A stretch of 6,473 nucleotides of DNA from contig JAHIOZ010000055.1 of assembly GCA_018894995.1 (NCBI GenBank), forward strand, positions 1-6,473, given 5' to 3'. A program made the translations under genes and the position numbers. Numbering within the stretch: position 1 is the stretch's first letter; every line of letters begins with the position of its first letter. Positions 1-5,260 of this stretch are shown here, piece after piece. The notes below the pieces were generated by a model, which saw only the letters and a list, made by a program, of their open reading frames with translations, was not told the origin of the DNA and ran no database searches. The DNA comes from Patescibacteria group bacterium (GTDB lineage Bacteria > Patescibacteriota > Minisyncoccia > Phycocordibacterales > UBA12079).

Positions 1-1
1 G

Positions 2-151
2 AATTTTTAATTTTATAATTTTTAATTTTGTAAATAATTTTTAATAACTGAATTTTTAAACACGACGACGAAAATTTGCTTTAGCAAATTTTCGTAAAGT
101 TTAAAAAATTAAAAATTCAAACATTATTTAAAAATTATAAAATTAAAAATT
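2..151. repeat. AT-rich nested inverted repeats downstream of pilT
   Basis: Arms 2-24 and 129-151 are a perfect 23-base inverted repeat made only of A and T. Nearer the centre, TGAATTTTTAA (49-59) pairs with 109-119 and TTTAAAC (55-61) with 99-105, and at the heart lies the compact hairpin 68-95. The pieces share roughly, but not exactly, one centre, so it is an imperfect large palindrome with bulges. Together with 152-223, where I see no gene or clear signal, this fills the end of the pilT transcript and probably helps to end or protect it. It may continue beyond the left edge. Confidence 0.65.
68..95. other. Hairpin at the 3' end of the pilT transcript, possible terminator
   Basis: ACGAAAATTTGCT (68-80) and AGCAAATTTTCGT (83-95) are exact reverse complements, giving a stem of about 12 pairs with a tight loop. 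Read on the minus strand it is followed by CGTCGTGTTTAAAAATT and not by a run of U, so it is a weak candidate for intrinsic termination. It lies about 130 bases beyond the pilT stop. Confidence 0.45.
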
Positions 152-223
152 TATCTGTTTTAATGTTCTATTTCTAATAATTTCTTGCACTTTTCAAAAC
201 TCTAGAAAAATTAAAGCACACTG

Positions 224-1282
224 TTAAACCATCTTCTCCAAAGCATCAACATTGTAAGAATATTTACGCGCATCTTCAATTGTTATTTCCCCTTCCCTGA
301 CCAAATCTGACAAAGATTTGTTCAAACTGATCATTCCTAATTGTGAACTGGTTTCAATAACAGAATCAATTTCGTAAGTTCTCCCTTCCCGAATAAGATT
401 TGAAACGGCATTATTGTTTATAAGCAATTCAAAAGCGGGGATTAATCCTCCTGAAATTCTAGGAACCAATCTTTGAGAAAAAATGCCTGATAACGACCCG
501 GCTAACTGAACTCTTATCTGTCCTTGCTGTTCCGGCGGAAATGAATCTATAATTCTATCAATTGTTTGTGAAGCTGTATTGGTGTGCAAAGTGGAAAAAA
601 TCAAATGACCTGTTTCCGCCGCTGTTACCGCAGTTGAAATAGTTTCGGAACCTCTCATCTCACCCACCAAAGCCACATCAATATCTTGTCTGAACATAGA
701 TTTAAGAGCGGTTGAAAAATTATCCGTATCAACCATAACCTCTCTTTGGTCAATAATTGATTTTTTGGGTTCGTAAATATATTCTATCGGGTCTTCAATT
801 GTTATTATGTGTTCGGCTCTTTCTTCATTTATCATTTCAATCATAGAAGCCAAAGTTGTGGATTTGCCTTGACCGACAGGACCCACCGCCAAAAAAAATC
901 CTTGCTTTAATTGTGTAAAATTTTTCAAAATTGGAGGCAAATTAAGTTCCTCAAGAGTTTTAATTTGTTTTGGAATCAACCTTAATGCAATCCCAATCAT
1001 TCCTCCATGGAAAGAACAATTTCCTCTAAGGCGAACTTCTTTATTACTGTAAGAAAAATCGATTTCTTTTGTTTTTAAAAACTTTTCTTTATTTTCCGGT
1101 GTTAACAATTCTGACAAAAAATCCAACATATCGTCTTTTGTTAAAATATTTTCCTTAGACAAAGTCGTCAGATTGCCGGAAACTCTGATTATGGGGTGGC
1201 GACCTTCCGCCAAATGCAAATCGGAACCGCCCTCCTTGTTAACATAGTCAATCAAATCATCTATTTTTTTATTGTGATCCAT
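224..1282 (-). CDS. pilT: PilT, type IV pilus retraction ATPase
   Basis: A 352-residue hexameric ATPase that depolymerises pili to drive retraction and twitching. The frame is open to 1342, but the ATG at 1280-1282 is chosen because MDHNKKIDDLIDYV aligns with the usual PilT start, the length then fits the family, and overlap with the regulator gene is avoided. Motifs (numbering from this start): GGSDLHLAEGRHPIIRV (18-34), Walker A GPVGQGKST (134-142, Lys140), Asp box TIEDPIE (161-167, catalytic Glu163), Walker B IDVALVGEMR (201-210, Glu208), His box GHLIFSTLHTN (225-235), and AVSNLIREG (292-300), the counterpart of the PilT-specific AIRNLIRE motif needed for retraction. The lack of the MshEN domain and zinc region separates it from PilB. 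Departures from consensus: Val-Gly-Gln in Walker A instead of Thr-Gly-Ser, and Asp-Ile-Asp-Val-Ala for Asp-Pro-Asp-Val-Ile at Walker B. A PilU-type paralogue is possible but the AIRNLIRE-like motif favours PilT. Confidence 0.94.
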   Translation of the reverse strand: MDHNKKIDDLIDYVNKEGGSDLHLAEGRHPIIRVSGNLTTLSKENILTKDDMLDFLSELLTPENKEKFLKTKEIDFSYSNKEVRLRGNCSFHGGMIGIALRLIPKQIKTLEELNLPPILKNFTQLKQGFFLAVGPVGQGKSTTLASMIEMINEERAEHIITIEDPIEYIYEPKKSIIDQREVMVDTDNFSTALKSMFRQDIDVALVGEMRGSETISTAVTAAETGHLIFSTLHTNTASQTIDRIIDSFPPEQQGQIRVQLAGSLSGIFSQRLVPRISGGLIPAFELLINNNAVSNLIREGRTYEIDSVIETSSQLGMISLNKSLSDLVREGEITIEDARKYSYNVDALEKMV

Positions 1283-1304
1283 ATTATTATAAAAAGTTAA
1301 AGTC

Positions 1305-1706
1305 TTAATTATTAAATTTTTTATCAGCGATTTTGATAACATCTTCCAAAACTTCAGAAGGAATTGTGCTGGCTTTTACAACATAACCGTCAACCGAAAG
1401 TTTCTCCACCCTGTCAATATCAGACTTCTGCCCTTGATTAGACAAAATTATTATCGCAGAATCATCAGCAAGTTTTTCTTTTCTTATTGTTTCCAATAAT
1501 TCAAATCCGTCCATAACAGGCATTATCAAATCCATAACAATAATATCAAAATGATTTTCTCTTAATTTATTCAGGGCTTGTTCACCACTAAAAACCGCAC
1601 TAACATCCAAACCACCTTTTTCAAACTTAAGGGAATACATATCAACCAAATATTCATCGTCATCAATCAGAAGAACTTTATATTTTTTATTTTCTGTTTT
1701 TTCCAT
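1305..1706 (-). CDS. Stand-alone CheY-like response regulator in the pilus cluster
   Basis: A 133-residue single receiver domain with no output domain. Visible features: acidic triad IDDDEY (Asp15-Asp17), phospho-acceptor Asp59 in IIVMDLIMPVMDG, switch Ser89 in IIILSN, and the conserved Lys111. The usual Lys-Pro pair is replaced by Lys-Ala, in VVKASTIPSEVLEDVIKI (109-126), which spans the 4-5-5 face used for partner binding. All residues needed for phosphorylation are present, so it should be a signal carrier that acts by protein contact, as PilG/PilH or CheY do. No histidine kinase is in the window. It is separated from pilB by the palindrome but lies only 22 bases before pilT, and it has its own -10-like box, so it and pilT likely form a sub-operon; PilT or PilB is the natural candidate partner (inference). 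It has the only Shine-Dalgarno-like sequence of the window, AAGGA at 1709-1713, just 2 bases from the ATG. Confidence 0.93.
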   Translation of the reverse strand: MEKTENKKYKVLLIDDDEYLVDMYSLKFEKGGLDVSAVFSGEQALNKLRENHFDIIVMDLIMPVMDGFELLETIRKEKLADDSAIIILSNQGQKSDIDRVEKLSVDGYVVKASTIPSEVLEDVIKIADKKFNN

Positions 1707-1719
1707 AGTCCTTACATAT

Positions 1720-1725
1720 ATTATA
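1720..1725 (-). promoter_or_regulatory. Candidate -10 box for the response regulator-pilT pair
   Basis: A perfect TATAAT on the minus strand, 13 bases before the regulator ATG. The best -35 at a 17-base spacer is TTTTCT (1743-1748), a poor match. Transcription would begin about 6-7 bases before the ATG, leaving just the AAGGA sequence as leader. It lies on the regulator side of the palindrome, which fits an independent transcript for the regulator and pilT. Confidence 0.42.
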
Positions 1726-1789
1726 AACGGCTTTTACCAAAAAGAAAATGCTAATAAGTTAATTCTAATCGCCACGAATTTTTTAGTTA

Positions 1790-1890
1790 GGATTTTTTGA
1801 AAGAATTTTGTTAATTGCCGGGTGTCGGACAGCCCGTTAAGGCTGTCCGACACCCTTAAGACAAATTAACGAAATTCTTTCAAAAAATCC
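1790..1890. repeat. 101-base two-tier palindrome between pilB and the regulator
   Basis: The outer arms 1790-1816 and 1864-1890 form a 27-pair stem with a single G-T wobble (1809/1871). Inside, after an asymmetric bulge (3 bases on one side, 8 on the other), 1820-1834 and 1841-1855 form a perfect 15-pair GC-rich stem closed by the six-base loop CGTTAA. The outer arms are AT-rich, starting GGATTTTTTG and ending CAAAAAATCC; the core arm GGGTGTCGGACAGCC contains its own small palindrome TGTC-G-GACA. No U-run follows the structure on either strand, so it is not a textbook intrinsic terminator. No flanking target-site duplication is evident. It could be a mobile palindromic element (REP- or MITE-like), an mRNA-stabilising or processing hairpin after pilB, or both. 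Confidence 0.85.
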
Positions 1891-1911
1891 GCACAAACAA
1901 ACCAAACGACT

Positions 1912-3636
1912 CTATAATTTAACAACTTCTTCAAAAGGAATTTTTTTATCAAAAGCTTTTAGGATGGCATCCTCTTTCATAGTTAAAACGCCCTGATTTC
2001 TTACAATTTTTTCAATATTTACACCGGATGGATCTTCTAATATCGCCATTTCAATTTCTTTATTCATTTCTATAACTTCAAAAACTCCGATTCTTCCCTT
2101 TGTACCGGTTGGGCAAGTAGCTGAAGGAATTGCTTTGTAAACATTTTTAGGTATTACAATTTTTGACCTCACACTTTCCGGTAAATTTTCAAATTCTTTA
2201 TCAATAATACTTTTTATACTTCCTTCAATTGGAACTTCCTCACCGGAATCGGGACAAAGGGTTTTTGCAAGTCTCTGAGCAACCAACAAAATCAAAGTCG
2301 GAGCAATCAAATACTGATCAACATCCATTTCAATAAGACGCGGAATAATTCCCACAGCATTATTGGTGTGGATAGTTGATAAAACCAAGTGACCTGTCAA
2401 AGCAGCTTGTACCGCCAAAGCGGCTGTTTCTTTGTCTCTGATCTCCCCCACCATTATTACATCCGGGTCTTGTCTTAAAGCGGTTCTCAAACCATTGGCA
2501 AAAGTATATCCGATTTCCGGTCTGACTTGCGATTGACTGACACCATCAATACTAAACTCAACAGGGTCTTCAAGACTCAAAACATTTTTTGACTCTCTAT
2601 CAACTTCACTCAATAAAGAGTAAAGAGTGGTTGACTTACCGGAACCTGTCGGGCCAGAAATCAAAATCATTCCAAATGGTTTTTTAATTGCTCTTCTGAT
2701 GGTTTCAAGGTCTTTATCAGATAAGCCGGCTTCAAGCAAATTTTTGACTCCTTTTTCAGATTCAAGAATTCTCATTACGACTTTTTCCCCATAATAAGCG
2801 GGAAAAGTAGAAACTCTGAAATCAACTTTTCTTCCTTCAATACGAGCAGAAAAACGACCGTCTTGCGGTTTTCTTTTTTCATCCAACTTCATATTTGAAA
2901 GAATTTTAATTCTCGCAACAACAGCATCATGCACATTTACGGGTAAAACCAAACTGGTATGCAAAACGCCATCAACTCTAAACCTGACACGAATTTTATC
3001 ACCGATATGTTCAATATGAACATCGGAAGCTCTTCCTTCGGCTGCATATCTTAAAATTGTTGCAACTATTTTGGTAACAGGGGCTTCTTCAATTATCTTC
3101 GCCTCTAATTTTCTCCTTTTATCAGTGCTTATTTCTTCTTTTTCTTCCGGACCGGCATTTGCTATTTCAGACTCAAGTTCTGTTAAAGCTTTAGTCACCT
3201 CCCCGCTTAGTCCTTTATAATCTTCCAAAACCTTATTAAAATCACTCAAAGAAATCAAAAACAACTTAAAAGGTAAATTGTTTTTTGAAGAAATAAATTG
3301 TAATGCATCGCGAGCCTCTATGTTATCTGGGTCAATTATTCCTATTTCTAAAAAGCCGTCAATATCAATACCGATAGGAACAAATTTATAATAAACAGCG
3401 GATTTTTCCGGGACTTTTTCCAATACATTATGAGAAATGGATTCCCCTGCCAGTTTTTTTGAAGGTAAATTAAAATATTCTTCCTTTGCCTTTAAAATAT
3501 CGTCCGAACTGACTCCCATAGCCAACAAAATATCATCAGCCGTTTTTTCTTCGGACGACATTAATTCTTTTTCTATGAAGGGTATTTTTTCACTTTCAAT
3601 AAACCCTTTTTTTGATAAAATATCTAAAAAACCCAT
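1912..3636 (-). CDS. pilB: PilB, type IV pilus extension ATPase (GspE/PilB family)
   Basis: A 574-residue hexameric secretion ATPase that powers pilin polymerisation at the cytoplasmic face of the membrane. Domain order: MshEN/GSPII_E N-terminal domain (about 1-140), acidic linker (about 145-178), N2 domain with ASDVHIEHIGDKIRVRFRVDG (203-223), and the RecA-like C-terminal ATPase. Catalytic motifs are complete: Walker A GPTGSGKSTT (328-337, Lys334), Asp box SLEDPVE (354-360, Glu356), Walker B PDVIMVGEIRD (391-401, Glu398), His box TGHLVLSTIHTN (414-425). The arginines of RIKILSNMKLDEKRKPQDGR (242-261) are also kept. The odd point is the zinc region: only Cys461 and Cys508 remain where PilB and GspE normally have four cysteines. 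The 71-base gap to the PilP-like gene shows no terminator, so pilB is probably in the same transcript. No Shine-Dalgarno sequence is visible. The stop is TAG, with the large palindrome starting 21 bases beyond it. Confidence 0.97.
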   Translation of the reverse strand: MGFLDILSKKGFIESEKIPFIEKELMSSEEKTADDILLAMGVSSDDILKAKEEYFNLPSKKLAGESISHNVLEKVPEKSAVYYKFVPIGIDIDGFLEIGIIDPDNIEARDALQFISSKNNLPFKLFLISLSDFNKVLEDYKGLSGEVTKALTELESEIANAGPEEKEEISTDKRRKLEAKIIEEAPVTKIVATILRYAAEGRASDVHIEHIGDKIRVRFRVDGVLHTSLVLPVNVHDAVVARIKILSNMKLDEKRKPQDGRFSARIEGRKVDFRVSTFPAYYGEKVVMRILESEKGVKNLLEAGLSDKDLETIRRAIKKPFGMILISGPTGSGKSTTLYSLLSEVDRESKNVLSLEDPVEFSIDGVSQSQVRPEIGYTFANGLRTALRQDPDVIMVGEIRDKETAALAVQAALTGHLVLSTIHTNNAVGIIPRLIEMDVDQYLIAPTLILLVAQRLAKTLCPDSGEEVPIEGSIKSIIDKEFENLPESVRSKIVIPKNVYKAIPSATCPTGTKGRIGVFEVIEMNKEIEMAILEDPSGVNIEKIVRNQGVLTMKEDAILKAFDKKIPFEEVVKL

Positions 3637-3707
3637 ATTTAAAAATAATTAAAACTGTATCAAGCTTCTTTACGAATCTATTAAACCGCCAAATGTTTTA
3701 TTTGTTA

Positions 3708-4052
3708 TCAAATAGCCTCGGCATCTCCTGATTCAAAAGTATTGATGTCCATATCAATATCAACATCATTTCCTATGGCAGCAAAAGGATTGTTTCTACC
3801 AACCGGTTGTGGTCGTATCTCCGTACTGAAATCCTTTAAATTAATAAATGCCTCATTAGCAAAAATGCCACCATCCAAACTCAAAGATTTTAATTCCAAA
3901 AGCAAAACGAGAAGATCACCACCCACAGCACCGCCAGATCTACCTTCAGAAACCAACAAAGCATTACTGTCGGCACTGTTTACAAAATTATTAAAACCAA
4001 AAAAAACGGTCATTAAAATAATTATTCCAAATGTTATTTTTTTAATATTCAT
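3708..4052 (-). CDS. Small PilP-like exported protein lacking the beta domain
   Basis: A 114-residue protein. The frame is open upstream to 4160, but the ATG at 4050-4052 is preferred because it gives a proper export signal: Lys4-Lys5, hydrophobic core about 6-24, and a possible signal-peptidase site after Val-Asn-Ser (residue 26). It also avoids a 92-base overlap with pilO. There is no lipobox cysteine, so it may be secreted or remain anchored by its N-terminus. A Gly-rich linker (37-45) leads to LLVLLLELKSLSLD (47-60), then FANEAFINLKDFSTEIRPQPVGRNNPF (64-90) and an acidic tail (95-114). The Pro-rich stretch ending in NPF resembles the PilN/PilO-binding region of PilP, which ends in an SPF-type motif. 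The gene holds the slot of pilP after pilO, but the C-terminal secretin-binding beta domain is missing. The stop is TGA followed at once by TAA. Gene reality is well supported by order, signal peptide and frame; the PilP relation is inference. Confidence 0.75.
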   Translation of the reverse strand: MNIKKITFGIIILMTVFFGFNNFVNSADSNALLVSEGRSGGAVGGDLLVLLLELKSLSLDGGIFANEAFINLKDFSTEIRPQPVGRNNPFAAIGNDVDIDMDINTFESGDAEAI

Positions 4053-4068
4053 AAAATTATACAAACAC

Positions 4069-4617
4069 TTATTGTAACCAATAAGTTTTAACCCCCACGT
4101 CAAATTTATAAACACCCGACCCTTGGTCAACGGCATCAAAATCCAAACGAACGACATCAACCAAACGAAGACTGTCCTTCAAATCCGTAATGAATTTTAT
4201 AAAATCATCATAAGTCGCTGACATTGAAAATTCCAATGTAACAAAATCGTAACCCAAGCCTCGACTGACTTTAATTTTATCATCTTTTCCAACTTCAGAT
4301 GAAGCTAATTTTATACCCTTTATGGTTATTCCATACTTTGAAGCAATATTATTGACATCCATTGCCAATCTTATGTTATCAACATTATCAGGAAGTAATT
4401 TTCTTATTCTGGACAAATCTTCTTCGGAAAAAGAATTATATTTTTTAAGTAAGTCATCCCTCACCACCCTTAACTCTTTTGATTTGTTGCGAGCTTCATC
4501 ATATTGGCTATTTTCAGCTTTCAATACCTTAATTTCTTGATAAACAGGGTCAATAAAAAATACAAAAAAACAGATTGACAACACTATTAATATTATTGGA
4601 AGTATAAATTTATTCAT
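4069..4617 (-). CDS. pilO: PilO-like type IV pilus inner-membrane alignment protein
   Basis: A 182-residue protein with the PilO layout: transmembrane helix at residues 4-22 with only a three-residue cytoplasmic tail, a charged coiled-coil-like helix (about 24-62), then LLPDNVDNIRLAMDVNNIASKYGITIKGI at about 74-102, which matches the LP-x-x-x-(D/E)...L...I...A...G(I/V) pattern of PilO, and a ferredoxin-like alpha/beta domain (about 120-180). PilO pairs with PilN to set the spacing and dynamics of the pilus motor. The start ATG is 9 bases after the pilN stop with no Shine-Dalgarno sequence, so translation may depend on coupling or on an unstructured AT-rich leader. The stop (TAA) is 16 bases from the start of the PilP-like gene. 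No cysteine pairs or other oddities are present apart from Cys16 in the membrane helix. Confidence 0.9.
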   Translation of the reverse strand: MNKFILPIILIVLSICFFVFFIDPVYQEIKVLKAENSQYDEARNKSKELRVVRDDLLKKYNSFSEEDLSRIRKLLPDNVDNIRLAMDVNNIASKYGITIKGIKLASSEVGKDDKIKVSRGLGYDFVTLEFSMSATYDDFIKFITDLKDSLRLVDVVRLDFDAVDQGSGVYKFDVGVKTYWLQ

Positions 4618-4626
4618 AAAAATTAT

Positions 4627-5196
4627 TTAAAAATTATTTGCATATGAAAGAATCCCCTTATCAACCGAGGCAGAAAACTTAAAAATGATATCACCGACAG
4701 CATCAACATCCAAATCAGAAAAAATCGGATTTATAATAGAAGGATTTTCGCTGAATCTGTCCGACTGCAAAGCAACAGAGGAATAACTTTTTGCGACACC
4801 ATCCATACTGATATCCGCCCCCTCTTCCGTCAATGAAAAACTGAAATTTTTAAAACGAATATTTTTTAAAGTATCTTTCCCCAAAGCATCAAAAAGTCTT
4901 GTCAAATCAATATGCTTATTCAATAATTCTTCCGCAACAGTTAATCTCTTATCTAAAACTGTTAGTTTTTGGATAGAATTTACATCGAAATTTTCTCTTT
5001 CCTTTTCCAACATAATGATACTTGATTCAATGCTTCTCTCCAAAAAACTCTTATATAAAAAAACACCAAAAGAAAAAACAACTGCCACAACAAAACAAAC
5101 GGAAGCAACAAAAAGAAAAATACTTATAGAACCTTTACTGTCCTTTTTTGTAGAAATGTCTTTCTTGGGTATAAAAGAAATTTTATTATCAATCAT
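4627..5196 (-). CDS. pilN: PilN-like type IV pilus inner-membrane alignment protein
   Basis: A 189-residue single-pass membrane protein. The cytoplasmic tail carries ISFIPKK at residues 6-12, matching the INLLP-type motif by which PilN docks onto PilM. A hydrophobic segment at about 25-48 is the transmembrane helix, followed by a charged helical, coiled-coil-like stretch (about 50-95). The distal part (about 110-178) alternates beta and helix as expected for the ferredoxin-like PilN domain, including MDGVAKSYSSVALQSDRFSEN at 131-151, which resembles the G-x-A-x-S...V motif of the family. In known systems PilN dimerises with PilO in the periplasm; here the equivalent space would be outside the cytoplasmic membrane. 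Position between pilM and pilO supports the call. No Shine-Dalgarno sequence is present; a TATAAT lies 10 bases before the ATG. The stop (TAA) is 9 bases from the pilO start, so the two are surely co-transcribed. Sequence identity to classical PilN is low, so part of the call rests on synteny. Confidence 0.88.
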   Translation of the reverse strand: MIDNKISFIPKKDISTKKDSKGSISIFLFVASVCFVVAVVFSFGVFLYKSFLERSIESSIIMLEKERENFDVNSIQKLTVLDKRLTVAEELLNKHIDLTRLFDALGKDTLKNIRFKNFSFSLTEEGADISMDGVAKSYSSVALQSDRFSENPSIINPIFSDLDVDAVGDIIFKFSASVDKGILSYANNF

Positions 5197-5206
5197 ATAT
5201 AAATGT

Positions 5207-5212
5207 ATTATA
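5207..5212 (-). promoter_or_regulatory. Candidate -10 box just before pilN
   Basis: TATAAT on the minus strand, 10 bases before the pilN ATG; the hexamer at a 17-base spacer is TGGTTA (5230-5235), a three-of-six match to the -35 consensus. If active, the mRNA would start within a few bases of the ATG, nearly leaderless. There is no Shine-Dalgarno sequence, which fits, but pilN can also be read from the pilM transcript. AT richness makes a chance match plausible. Confidence 0.3.
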
Positions 5213-5260
5213 TAATAAATATTAAATATTAACCATTGTGAAAAGTTGAATAACTTTTTT

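Noticed and set aside
1283..1342. Longer PilT start giving 20 extra residues (MLSKSLIKNLIIKTLTFYNN)
   Set aside because: It would overlap the regulator gene by 38 bases, its GGAAG directly abuts the ATG with no spacing, and the extra residues do not match PilT, whereas the internal ATG at 1280-1282 gives the normal family start and length.
1790..1890. Palindrome as a simple intrinsic terminator or CRISPR-type repeat
   Set aside because: No run of T follows either stem on either strand, and there is only one copy in the window with no spacer-repeat periodicity.
3637..3707. Promoter for pilB in the 71-base gap (TTGATA at 3658-3663)
   Set aside because: The -35-like hexamer has no acceptable -10 at 16-18 bases; the position falls on AAATAT at the ATG itself.
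3708..3710. TGA at the end of the PilP-like gene as evidence of recoded TGA (Gly, as in some CPR lineages)
   Set aside because: All seven genes are open with no internal TGA and conserved glycines come from ordinary codons; the TGA is followed at once by TAA, so the end of the protein would hardly change in either case.
4053..4160. Longer start for the PilP-like gene (36 extra residues)
   Set aside because: It overlaps the end of pilO by 92 bases and would bury the clear export signal in the middle of the protein.
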